Shown here one piece after another: positions 9,390-16,745 of a stretch of DNA of 45,413 nucleotides. The stretch comes from Actinomycetota bacterium (GTDB lineage Bacteria; Actinomycetota; Acidimicrobiia; Acidimicrobiales; Ilumatobacteraceae), in NCBI GenBank assembly GCA_026393475.1, contig JAPLAA010000107.1:1-45413 (forward strand), read 5' to 3'. Below the pieces are notes generated by a model. It had not been told where the DNA came from, did not search any database, and saw only the letters and a list, made by a program, of their open reading frames with translations. The position numbers were made by a program, and so were the translations under genes. How positions within the stretch are numbered: the stretch's first letter is position 1; every line of letters starts with the position of its first letter.

Positions 9390-10379
9390 TCAGGCCTGGT
9401 TCTCGCCGCCGAAGATCTCGCTCACGCTCGTGTCGTCGAAGACGGCGTTGAGCGCATCGGCGATCAGCGGGGCGATCGAGAGCACCTCGATCTTGTCGAT
9501 CTGCTTCTCGGGCGGCAGCGGCAGCGTGTTGGTGAGCACGATCCGGTCGATCTTGGAGTTCTTCAACCGGTCGATCGCCGGGCCGCTGAGCACGCCGTGG
9601 GTGGCCATCGCCCAGACCTCGGTCGCGCCGCGGGCCATGAGCACGTCGGCGGCGGCGCAGATGGTGCCGCCGGAGTCGATCATGTCGTCGGTGAGGATGC
9701 ACAGGCGGCCGTCGACGTCACCGATGACCTCCTTGGCCTCGGCCACGTTGGTGGTGCCCTTCGGCCGGCGCTTGTAGATGAATGCGAGGTCGGCGCCCTT
9801 GTCGGTGAGGTGCTGGGCCATGCGCTCGGCCACCTTGATGCGGCCGGCGTCGGGCGAGACGATCACCGGATTCTCGGCGTTGGTCCGGATGTAGCTCTCG
9901 AGCACCGGCATCGCCGTGAGGTGGTCGACCGGGCCGTCGAAGAAGCCCTGGATCTGACCGCTGTGCAGGTCGATCGACACCATGCGCTTGGCGCCGGCCG
10001 CCTTGAACAGGTCGGCGATCAGCTTCGCGGTGATCGGTTCACGACCCTCGGCCTTGCGGTCCTGCCGGGCGTAGCCGTAGAAGGGGCAGACCGCCGTGAT
10101 GCGCTTGGCCGACGCCCGGTGGGCGGCGTCGATCATGATCAGTTGCTCCATGATCGAGTCGTTGATGCTGCGGCCGTCGCACCCGAAGTGGGTCTGCATG
10201 ATGAACACGTCGCTGCCGCGGATGCTCTCGGTGAAGCGGGGGCGCATCTCACCGTTCGCGAACTCGACGAGGTTGGCGTCTCCGAGGGAGATGTCGAGGT
10301 GCATGGCCACCTCCTCCGCCAGCGCGGGGTGTGTCCGCCCTGAGTAGAGCGACATCCGCTTGGTGGTGACCTTCTCCAT
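9390..10379 (-). CDS. prs: Ribose-phosphate pyrophosphokinase
   Basis: Prs makes PRPP from ribose-5-phosphate and ATP for nucleotide, His and Trp synthesis. The 329-residue protein carries LYSGRTHPALAEEVA at the N-terminus, FANGEMRPRF, the substrate loop with YARQDRK, the pyrophosphate-binding PDAGRIKVAERMA and the PRPP-binding LTDDMIDSGGT. ATG at 10379 gives the usual actinobacterial basic leader (MEKVTTKRMS); an internal ATG at MSLYSG is possible. The gene follows glmU by 38 bases, an order conserved in actinobacteria. Confidence 0.96.
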   Translation of the reverse strand: MEKVTTKRMSLYSGRTHPALAEEVAMHLDISLGDANLVEFANGEMRPRFTESIRGSDVFIMQTHFGCDGRSINDSIMEQLIMIDAAHRASAKRITAVCPFYGYARQDRKAEGREPITAKLIADLFKAAGAKRMVSIDLHSGQIQGFFDGPVDHLTAMPVLESYIRTNAENPVIVSPDAGRIKVAERMAQHLTDKGADLAFIYKRRPKGTTNVAEAKEVIGDVDGRLCILTDDMIDSGGTICAAADVLMARGATEVWAMATHGVLSGPAIDRLKNSKIDRIVLTNTLPLPPEKQIDKIEVLSIAPLIADALNAVFDDTSVSEIFGGENQA

Positions 10380-10417
10380 GGTCGAGGCTGCTTTCTGCGT
10401 GGTTCGTGCCTGCGGCG

Positions 10418-11515
10418 TCAGGCCGTGGGTGCAGTGTAGAACGCACCTGTCGTGGCGCCCGCAGCGACAGCGCTGCCGACGGGCAGATGGGCGTACGGGC
10501 CGACGTGTGCGCCCTCGCCGATCTCCGCGTCGTGGCCGACGGTCTGTTCGACGACGGCCTCCGCACCGACCCGGCAGTCGACGAGGCGGGTGTCGGGCCC
10601 GATCTCGCTGCCGTCGCCGACGACGGTGTCGCCCTGCAGGATCGTGCCGGGGTAGAGCGTGACGTCGCGGCCGAGCGTGACGGTGACGTCGAGGAAGGTC
10701 TGGCGAGGGTCGAGCATCGTGACCCCGGCGAGGAGCCACTGCCGGTTGATGCGGTTGCGCAGTTCGCGCTCGGCGAGCGCGAGCTGCCAGCGGTCGTTGA
10801 CGCCCTGGGTCTCGGCCTCGGGGGCCTCGAAGCTGCCGACCCGGTGGCCCATGCTGGCGAGCACGCCGATGACGTCGGTGAGGTAGTACTCGCCCTGCGC
10901 GTTGTCGGGCGAGAGGTGCCGCAGCGCCGGGCCGAGCAGGTCGCGGCGGAACGCGTACATGCCCATGTTGACCTCGCGGATCGCCCGCTCGTCGTCGTTC
11001 GCGTCGCGTTGTTCGACGATGCGCAGCACGCGGCCTTCACCGGCCTTCGACGGGCCGCGCACCACGCGGCCGTAGCCCGTGGGGTCGTCGAGGACGCTGG
11101 TGGTGAGCGTGGCCGCGTTGCCGTTGGCGAGGTGGGTGGCCACGAGGCCCTCGAGCGTGTCGGGGGTGAGCAGCGGCGTGTCGCCGGGGAGGATGAGCAC
11201 GGTCGAGTCGTCGTCGAGGTCGTCGCCGGGGATGACGGTCATGCCCACCATGGCCGCGTCGCCGGTGCCGCGCTGCACGGTCTGCTCGACGAACGAGACG
11301 TTGGCCCACGCCGGCGCCTGTTCCTGCACCTTCTTGGTGACCCGCTCGGCGCCATGGCCGACGACGAGGACGGTGCGGTCGACCTGCAGGCCTTCCAGGG
11401 CGTGGATGACGTGCATGACCATGGCCCGCCCACAGATCATGTGGAGGGGCTTCGGGCGCGACGAGCGCATCCGCGACCCTTCGCCGGCTGCGAGGACGAT
11501 GGCAGAGACTCCCAT
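10418..11515 (-). CDS. glmU: GlmU-type UDP-GlcNAc pyrophosphorylase, C-terminally truncated
   Basis: The N-terminal uridyltransferase domain is complete: VLAAGEGSRMRSSRPKPLH nucleotide loop, LILPGDTPLL, DDPTGYGR, EVNMGMY and DNAQGEYYLTD. A left-handed beta-helix then begins (LGRDVTLYPGTILQGDTVVG) but the protein stops at residue 365 after GAHVGPYAHLPVGSAVAAGA. E. coli GlmU is 456 residues and its acetyltransferase residues (His363, Tyr366, Asn377, Lys392) lie beyond this point, so they are absent. Only 38 bases separate the stop from prs and I see no frameshifted remainder. Glucosamine-1-phosphate acetylation would have to come from elsewhere. ATG at 11515; tRNA-Gln lies upstream. Confidence 0.9.
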   Translation of the reverse strand: MGVSAIVLAAGEGSRMRSSRPKPLHMICGRAMVMHVIHALEGLQVDRTVLVVGHGAERVTKKVQEQAPAWANVSFVEQTVQRGTGDAAMVGMTVIPGDDLDDDSTVLILPGDTPLLTPDTLEGLVATHLANGNAATLTTSVLDDPTGYGRVVRGPSKAGEGRVLRIVEQRDANDDERAIREVNMGMYAFRRDLLGPALRHLSPDNAQGEYYLTDVIGVLASMGHRVGSFEAPEAETQGVNDRWQLALAERELRNRINRQWLLAGVTMLDPRQTFLDVTVTLGRDVTLYPGTILQGDTVVGDGSEIGPDTRLVDCRVGAEAVVEQTVGHDAEIGEGAHVGPYAHLPVGSAVAAGATTGAFYTAPTA

Positions 11516-11613
11516 GTGACCGTTCTATCGCACCGACGGCGTGGCCGAGCGGCAACGATCCGACGGGTCCCGCCCGGGCCCCGCCGTGGTTGCGTCGTGG
11601 TTGCGTCGTGTCG

Positions 11614-11687
11614 TGGTTCCGGGGAGAGGACTCGAACCCCTATACGCGGCACCAAAAACCGCTGTCCTGCCATTGAACGACCCCGGA
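11614..11687 (-). tRNA. tRNA-Gln (anticodon TTG)
   Basis: On the minus strand a 7-bp acceptor stem TCCGGGG/CCCCGGA encloses a D-arm with AATGGCAGGAC, an anticodon stem GCGGT/GCCGC with loop TTTTGGT (anticodon TTG, Gln), and a T-arm with GGTTCGAGTCC. Discriminator A and an encoded CCA follow. It lies upstream of glmU, a linkage known in actinobacteria. A GATAAC element about 14 bases before the 5' end could be its -10. Confidence 0.93.
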
Positions 11688-11770
11688 TGGACGGCGTCAG
11701 GTTATCGGCGAGCCTCCGTCGAGCATTTGCCGCACACCTGCCACGCGATCGGCGTGCATTCGTCGCGCAT

Positions 11771-11799
11771 TTGGCATCGCACGCCGCGCCCGATAGCGT
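11771..11799 (+). promoter_or_regulatory. Candidate promoter of the bS22 gene
   Basis: TTGGCA at 11771-11776 and TAGCGT at 11794-11799 are separated by 17 bases and lie 10 bases before the bS22 ATG. No Shine-Dalgarno fits in that space, so translation would be nearly leaderless. Confidence 0.4.
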
Positions 11800-11809
11800 C
11801 TCACGAGCT

Positions 11810-11908
11810 ATGGGTTCTCTGATCAAGAAGCGTCGCAAGCGCATGCGGAAGAAGAAGCACAAGAAGATGCTTCGTCGGACTCGGCACGCGCGCCAACGCG
11901 GCAAGTAA
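11810..11908 (+). CDS. bS22-type mini ribosomal protein (AURKAIP1/COX24 domain)
   Basis: This 32-residue protein is almost entirely basic, starting MGSLIKKRRKRMRKKKHKK. It closely follows the pattern of the small actinobacterial ribosomal protein seen in mycobacterial ribosome structures (bS22, MGSVIKKRRKRM..), which sits in the small subunit near the decoding region. It is transcribed away from tRNA-Gln and toward ispE, with a hairpin behind it. The gene is far shorter than usual gene-calling cut-offs, but sequence identity to the family is unmistakable. Confidence 0.93.
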   Translation: MGSLIKKRRKRMRKKKHKKMLRRTRHARQRGK

Positions 11909-11951
11909 CCAACCGTCCCCGCCGGCTCACTGCCGGCCTCCACACGCCTTC

Positions 11952-11981
11952 GGCCCCCGCAGCAACCGCTGTGCCGGGGCC
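11952..11981. terminator. Hairpin between convergent bS22 and ispE genes
   Basis: GGCCCC at 11952 pairs with GGGGCC at 11976, with a second inner stem (CGCAG/CTGTG, one wobble) and a small bulge. A smaller GCCGG/CCGGC stem lies just upstream near 11920. Position between convergent genes suits a bidirectional terminator, although no T-run is present. Confidence 0.45.
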
Positions 11982-12037
11982 GCTGTCGCGTCTCGGGCCG
12001 GATTCGTCCTGAGCCGTCGAGCGGCGCTCGACGTCGG

Positions 12038-12793
12038 TCAGACCCGGGTGCGGGTGAGCACCACCATCGCCTCGGGCTCGAGCGCCTGCAACGCCGGATG
12101 ATGGCCCTCGACGAACCAGGTCGCGCCGCTGCCGGCGAGCACCGGGGCGATGCCGGCCAGCTCGCCGATCCGGTCGCGCCATCTGGCCAGCTCGGGCACC
12201 ACGGCGATGGCCGCCGGTTCCAGGTCGTTCGGTCCGTCGGCGGTGGGGCCGCCCAGGTCGTCCCACGCCCGATACGCGGCGGGGGTGCTCACCGCGAGCG
12301 GCGGGATCACCAGCGTGAGGTCGAGCGCGACGGTTGGCAGCGGCTCGAGCACCTCGCCGATGCCGGTCACCCGGGCGCGCCCGCCGCGGAGGCAGAACGG
12401 GATGTCGGCGCCGAGCCGCGAGCAGGCGACGAGGTCGTCGTGGCCGGCCCATCGCAGCACGGCGGCCGCGTCGGCCGATCCGCCGCCGAGGCCGCCGCCA
12501 TGGGGGATGCGCTTGTGGAGGTGCACGTGGGCGCTGCGCCCGGCGAGGCGGAGGGCGCGGGCGACGAGGTTGCCGTCGTCGAGCGGTACGCCGGCGGCGA
12601 ACGGTCCGTCGGCCGACAGGCCGGTGCGGGTCGGGTCGATCGTGAGCAGGTCGGCCACCTCGAGGGTGACCATCTCGGCGTCGATCAGGTGGTAGCCGTC
12701 GTCGCGGACGCCGGTGATCCGCAGGGTGCGCGTGAGCTTGGCCGGGGCCTCGACCGTGACGGGTCCGTCGGTGACGGGCGGGTCGTCGCTCAT
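12038..12793 (-). CDS. ispE: 4-diphosphocytidyl-2-C-methyl-D-erythritol kinase
   Basis: IspE phosphorylates CDP-ME in the MEP isoprenoid pathway. The 251-residue protein is on the short side for the family. It has the substrate-binding N-terminus (VEAPAKLTRTLRITGVRDDGYH), in which the usual N-L-x-L is T-R-T-L, and the GHMP kinase ATP loop PHGGGLGGGSADAAAVL, then ADIPFCLRGG and a C-terminal GSGATWF loop. Its ATG overlaps the rsmA stop (ATGA), so translation is probably coupled. This ksgA-ispE order is conserved in actinobacteria. Confidence 0.93.
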   Translation of the reverse strand: MSDDPPVTDGPVTVEAPAKLTRTLRITGVRDDGYHLIDAEMVTLEVADLLTIDPTRTGLSADGPFAAGVPLDDGNLVARALRLAGRSAHVHLHKRIPHGGGLGGGSADAAAVLRWAGHDDLVACSRLGADIPFCLRGGRARVTGIGEVLEPLPTVALDLTLVIPPLAVSTPAAYRAWDDLGGPTADGPNDLEPAAIAVVPELARWRDRIGELAGIAPVLAGSGATWFVEGHHPALQALEPEAMVVLTRTRV

Positions 12794-13614
12794 GGCTGGT
12801 GTGCCGCCCACACCTCGGTGAGGCGGCCCCACTCGACGACGTCGAGCTCTTCGGGGCGCCGCTGAGCGTCGATGCCTGCCTCCTCGAAGACCTCGGGGGC
12901 GACGACGCCGGCGAGCGATCGGCGCAGCATCTTGCGGCGCTGCCCGAACGCGGTGCGCACGAGCGGGAACAGTTGGGCGAAGTCGGCCGTGGTGGCGGGC
13001 GCATCGCGGCGGGTGAGCTCGGCGAGGGCCGACTCGACGTTGGGCTTCGGGACGAACACGCTGGCCGGCACGAGACCGGCGATGCGGGCCGTCGCCCAGT
13101 ACGCGATCTTCACGGTGACGGCGCCGTAGGCCGGTGTGCGCGGCGAGGCGCAGAAGCGTTCGGCCACCTCGCGTTGCACCATCACGAGCATCCGGGCGAT
13201 CGCCGGAACGTCGTCGAGCAGGTCGAGCACGAGCGGTGTGGCCACGTTGTACGGCAGGTTGGCCACGAGCACCCACCGGTCGTGGCCGGCGAGCACCTCG
13301 GCCCAGTCGAGCTGCATCGCGTCGCCCTCGATGACGGTGACGTTCGGGCAGTCCTGCACCACGGTGCGCAGCACCGGCACGACGCCGCGGTCGACCTCGA
13401 CCGCACGCACGGTGGCGCCGGTCTCCGCCAGCGCCAGCGTGAGTGATCCGAGCCCGGCGCCGATCTCGATCACGTGATCGTCGGGTCCGACGTTCGCGAG
13501 GCGTGCGATGCGGCGTACGGTGTTCGGGTCGCCGACGAAGTTCTGGCCGAGGTCACGGCGCGCGGCGAGGCCGTGGTCGGCGAGCAGTCGGGTGACGTCG
13601 GCGCGGGAGAGCAC
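12790..13614 (-). CDS. rsmA: 16S rRNA (adenine(1518)-N6/adenine(1519)-N6)-dimethyltransferase RsmA/KsgA
   Basis: RsmA dimethylates two adjacent adenines near the 3' end of 16S rRNA during late small-subunit assembly. The 274-residue protein has the N-terminal RRDLGQNFVGDPNTVRRI, the SAM-binding VIEIGAGLGSLTLALAETG, an EGDAMQLD acidic loop and the catalytic NLPYNVATPL. It sits between the small barrel-protein gene and ispE, overlapping ispE by four bases. Confidence 0.96.
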   Translation of the reverse strand: MLSRADVTRLLADHGLAARRDLGQNFVGDPNTVRRIARLANVGPDDHVIEIGAGLGSLTLALAETGATVRAVEVDRGVVPVLRTVVQDCPNVTVIEGDAMQLDWAEVLAGHDRWVLVANLPYNVATPLVLDLLDDVPAIARMLVMVQREVAERFCASPRTPAYGAVTVKIAYWATARIAGLVPASVFVPKPNVESALAELTRRDAPATTADFAQLFPLVRTAFGQRRKMLRRSLAGVVAPEVFEEAGIDAQRRPEELDVVEWGRLTEVWAAHQP

Positions 13615-13641
13615 GAGGAGGCGGTGGCCGGGGTGACCCGG

Positions 13642-14148
13642 TTACCAGGACAGCCGGATCGGGACGGGCGAGTCGACGAGGTCGGCGATCTCGATGAACA
13701 GATCGGTGTCGATGCCGACCGTGATGCCGTACGGGATGGACACGCCCATCGTGTTCCGGCAGGTGATCGACAGGCCGTTGTCGATGTTGGTGATCGTGAG
13801 CAGCACGCCCGAGGGTGCCTGCGGCGCCGAGCACTTCTTGTCGATCGTGGGATCGAAGTGCTTGTAGCTGGCGGTGCCGGTGATCTCGTTGGCGCCCGGT
13901 GCATCGGGCAGGGCGACGTCGATGACGGCCGGGGCGACCACGACGACGGTGTTGTCGAGGAAGACGGGGACCTCGGTCTCGACGGTGATCTCGGCGGGTG
14001 CCTCGGTGACCTCGGGGCCGGGGATGCCGGCGGCGGCGATGCTCGACGAGGCGGCCGGATCGTCGCGATCGAACAGCCAGATGGCGGGGAGGGCCACGAG
14101 GGTGAAAGCCGTGGCGAGGACGACCCGCCGGCGCTCGTGAACGTCCAT
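13642..14148 (-). CDS. Small membrane-anchored/secreted protein with RlpA-like double-psi-barrel region
   Basis: This is a 168-residue protein. After a basic start (MDVHERRRVV) comes one hydrophobic segment (about 10-25), a Pro/Glu/Val-rich linker, and a C-terminal domain with CSAPQAPSGVLLTITNIDNG and LFIEIADLVDSPVPIRLSW. The last region resembles the 'TNLdNGrsv...iDLS..a...l' pattern of RlpA/3D-type double-psi barrels, but the catalytic Asp motif is not evident and two cysteines are present. It occupies the place where rpfB sits in other actinobacteria (tatD-rpfB-ksgA-ispE), which supports a cell-wall role by context only. ATG at 14148; the frame is open to 14184. Confidence 0.7.
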   Translation of the reverse strand: MDVHERRRVVLATAFTLVALPAIWLFDRDDPAASSSIAAAGIPGPEVTEAPAEITVETEVPVFLDNTVVVVAPAVIDVALPDAPGANEITGTASYKHFDPTIDKKCSAPQAPSGVLLTITNIDNGLSITCRNTMGVSIPYGITVGIDTDLFIEIADLVDSPVPIRLSW

Positions 14149-14202
14149 TACGAAAAGGCTACGAACTACAACGGTGAAAGGCAAGGCATGCCGCCCTCTG
14201 AT

Positions 14203-14245
14203 GTGTCACGTTGAGTGTCACGTCGAGTGTCACGTCGGGTGACAC
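14203..14245. promoter_or_regulatory. Three tandem GTGTCACGTYG repeats ending in a hairpin, upstream of the barrel-protein gene
   Basis: Three consecutive 12-bp units GTGTCACGTTGA, GTGTCACGTCGA and GTGTCACGTCGG occupy 14203-14238, and the last unit pairs with GTGACAC at 14239-14245 through a 5-base loop. The array lies between the tatD stop (14261) and the barrel-protein start (14148), that is, in the latter's upstream region. Regularly phased direct repeats suggest a binding site for a response-regulator-type dimer. Confidence 0.55.
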
Positions 14246-14260
14246 CCGGCCCACCGGACG

Positions 14261-15031
14261 TCAGCCCAGAGCGGGGAACGCGGTGCGGGTGGCGGCGACC
14301 GTGGCGGCGGCGAACGCAGCCAGTGGCTCGTCGCGGAGGTCGGCGACGAAGCGGGCCACGTGGCCGACGAAGGCCGGCTGGTTGGTGCGGCCGCGGTGCG
14401 GCACGGGCGCCAGGTACGGGCTGTCGGTCTCGACGAGCAGGCGGTCGGCGGGGCACAGGCGTGCCGCGGCCTGCAGGTCGGTGGCGGTCTTGAACGTGAC
14501 GATGCCGCTGAACGACAGGAAGGCGCCGCGATCGAGGCAGGCGCGCGCCTCGTCGGGCCCGCCGGTGAAGCAGTGGAAGATCGTCCGCTCGGGCATGCCC
14601 TCGGCGTCGAGGACGTCGAAGGTGTCGGCCCAGGCATCCCGGGTGTGGATCACGAGCGGCAACCCCCGCTCGTGGGCGAGCTGGATCTGGGCGGCGAACG
14701 CGGTGCGTTGCACGTCGCGGGGCGAGTGGTCGTAGTAGTGGTCGAGCCCCGCCTCGCCGACCGCGATCACGTTCGGGTCGTCGAGGAAGGGCAGGATCGA
14801 CTCGACCCCGTGCACGGCCTCGTGCGGATGCAGGCCGGCGGTCGCGTAGATGCCGTCGTGCGCTGCGGCGATCTCGATCGCGGCTCGCGTCGTGGCGGCG
14901 TCGCAGCCGACGTTCACCATCTGCACGATCCCGGCGGCACGCGCCGAGGCGAGCACGTCGGCGAGCTCGGCGCCGCGTGTGTCGTAGAGGTGGCAGTGGC
15001 TGTCGACGAGCTCGACGACGGGCTGGTCCAC
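14261..15031 (-). CDS. tatD: TatD-family metal-dependent hydrolase (DNase)
   Basis: This 256-residue TIM-barrel protein has the metal-binding motifs of TatD: LVDSHCHLYD at the N-terminus, AGLHPHEA, VAVGEAGLDHYYD, VIHTRDAW, IFHCFTGG and VETDSPYLAP. Family members are 3'-5' exonucleases or D-aminoacyl-tRNA deacylase-like enzymes. GTG at 15031 lies 8 bases after the metG stop with an AGG upstream, so it is co-transcribed with metG, as in many bacteria. Confidence 0.93.
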   Translation of the reverse strand: MDQPVVELVDSHCHLYDTRGAELADVLASARAAGIVQMVNVGCDAATTRAAIEIAAAHDGIYATAGLHPHEAVHGVESILPFLDDPNVIAVGEAGLDHYYDHSPRDVQRTAFAAQIQLAHERGLPLVIHTRDAWADTFDVLDAEGMPERTIFHCFTGGPDEARACLDRGAFLSFSGIVTFKTATDLQAAARLCPADRLLVETDSPYLAPVPHRGRTNQPAFVGHVARFVADLRDEPLAAFAAATVAATRTAFPALG

Positions 15032-15039
15032 GCGTCGAC

Positions 15040-16551
15040 CTACTTCCGCGGGAACAGCGGGTCGCCCTTGACCACCGACACGCCGCCCGGGTAGCCACCC
15101 CAGCGAGCGGCGTCGGGCAGCCGCTGGTCGCCGACCTGGCCGGTGAGGCCGATGCGCTCCCACACGTGCTGGCTGGTGGCCGGCACGGCGGGCGAGGCGA
15201 GGATCGCGACGATGCGGAGCGCCTCGAGCGCGTCGCCCATCACGGCATCGACCGCGGGGCCGGGTTCGGCCTTCCACGGCTCGTTGGCCTCGAGGTAGGC
15301 GTTGGTGGCGCGGATGAGCGACCACGTGGCTTCGAGCGCACGGTTGGGCTGCACCTCCGCCCAGGCGGCGGCGGTGCCGTCCCACGCGGATGCAGCAGCG
15401 TCGGCGAGGGGCGAGTCGGCGCGCGGTGCGGGGCCGACGCCGTCGCACTTCTTGCCCACCACGGTCGCCACGCGCGACAGCAGGTTGCCCAGGTTGTTCG
15501 CGAGGTCGCTGTTGTACCGGCTGGTGAGGCCCTCGTAGGTGAAGTCGCCGTCCTGGCCGTAGGTGGTGTCGGCGAGCACGTAGTAGCGGAAGCCGTCGAC
15601 GCCGAACTCGTCGATGAGGTCGAGCGGGTTGACCACGTTGCCCGAGGTCTTGCTCATCTTCTCGCCACCGCTGAGCAGCCAACCACCGACCGCCCATCCG
15701 GCGGGCAGCTCGATGCCGGCCGACAGCAGCATCGCCGGCCAGTACACGCAGTGGTGGCGGATGATGTCCTTGCCGATGAGGTGGCGGGCGGGCCACCACT
15801 TCTCGAACGAGGCCTGATCTGCCGGGTCGTCGCTGCCGAAGCCGACCGCGGTCATGTAGTTGGCGAGCGCGTCGAACCACACGTATGCGACGTGCTTGTC
15901 GTCCCACGGCAGCGGGATGCCCCACTGCAGGCTGGTGCGGCTGACCGAGAAATCGCGCAGTCCGCTGCGGATGAGGCCGAGGGCCTCGTTGCCGCGGAAC
16001 TCGGGCACGATCGCACCCGGGTGGGCGGCGTACCAGTCGAGGAGCCGATCCTGGAAGCGGCTGAGGCGGAAGAAGTAGTTCTCCTCCTCGAAGTACTCGA
16101 CGGGCCGCTTGTGGATGGGGCACAGGTCGCCCTCGAGCAGTTCGTCGTCGGCGTAGTACTCCTCGCAGGCGACGCAGTACTTGCCGGCGTAGACGTCGAG
16201 TTCGATGTCGCCGGCGTCGTAGCAGCGCTGGAGCAGTTCCTGCACGCCGATGCGGTGGCGCACCTCGGTGGTGCGGATGAAGTCGTCGTTGGAGATGTTC
16301 AGCCGTTGCCACGCGTCCTGGAACTGCGGGGCGATCTCGTCGACGAACTCCTGCGGCGTCTTGCCGGCGGCCTCGGCGGCCTGCTGGATCTTGAGGCCGT
16401 GCTCGTCGGTGCCGGTGAGGAAGTGCACGTCCTCGCCGAGCAGGCGGTGCCAGCGGGCGAGCGCGTCGCCGATGATCGTCGTGTACGCGTGGCCGAGGTG
16501 CGGCCGGGCGTTCACGTAGTAGATGGGGGTGGTGAGGTAGTAGCTGGTCAT
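15040..16551 (-). CDS. metG: Methionyl-tRNA synthetase
   Basis: MetG charges tRNA-Met. The 503-residue class Ia synthetase has HIGH-type PHLGHAY near the N-terminus, a Cys pair insertion (KYCVACEEYY, then CPIHKRPVEYFEEENYFFRLS) and KMSKT as a variant KMSKS loop. It lacks the C-terminal dimerisation/tRNA-binding domain, as in the mycobacterial form. ATG at 16551 has AAAGGA about 7 bases upstream. tatD follows after 8 bases. Confidence 0.96.
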   Translation of the reverse strand: MTSYYLTTPIYYVNARPHLGHAYTTIIGDALARWHRLLGEDVHFLTGTDEHGLKIQQAAEAAGKTPQEFVDEIAPQFQDAWQRLNISNDDFIRTTEVRHRIGVQELLQRCYDAGDIELDVYAGKYCVACEEYYADDELLEGDLCPIHKRPVEYFEEENYFFRLSRFQDRLLDWYAAHPGAIVPEFRGNEALGLIRSGLRDFSVSRTSLQWGIPLPWDDKHVAYVWFDALANYMTAVGFGSDDPADQASFEKWWPARHLIGKDIIRHHCVYWPAMLLSAGIELPAGWAVGGWLLSGGEKMSKTSGNVVNPLDLIDEFGVDGFRYYVLADTTYGQDGDFTYEGLTSRYNSDLANNLGNLLSRVATVVGKKCDGVGPAPRADSPLADAAASAWDGTAAAWAEVQPNRALEATWSLIRATNAYLEANEPWKAEPGPAVDAVMGDALEALRIVAILASPAVPATSQHVWERIGLTGQVGDQRLPDAARWGGYPGGVSVVKGDPLFPRK

Positions 16552-16589
16552 GAGGGGTCCTTTCGCGGGTGCGGATGAATGGCGGTCGA

Positions 16590-16620
16590 CGGCTCGACTC
16601 TCGGGGAGAGTCAGGAGCCG
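16590..16620. promoter_or_regulatory. Strong stem-loop in the metG leader region
   Basis: CGGCTC and GACTCTC pair with GAGAGTC and GAGCCG around a 3-base loop, a 13-bp stem interrupted only by a 2-base bulge. It lies about 40-70 bases upstream of the metG ATG in a 194-bp divergent gap. A leader-RNA control role is possible, but no T-run or T-box consensus is seen. Confidence 0.45.
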
Positions 16621-16745
16621 GTGCGCATTCGGCGCGACATCGGTCGCGAAGGGACAAGACGTGCCACGGACCACAGGATACGGGCGCCGATGCACTCGTC
16701 GGCAACCGCTTTCGCCCGCGCGGCCTCGGCTGCCAAGATGGCCCG

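Noticed and set aside
11586..11607. Tandem duplication GTGGTTGCGTC next to tRNA-Gln
   Set aside because: It has two units only, with no stem or known motif; probably replication slippage.
16552..16745. Possible T-box riboswitch upstream of metG
   Set aside because: I could not find the T-box core sequence or a specifier loop, only a simple hairpin.
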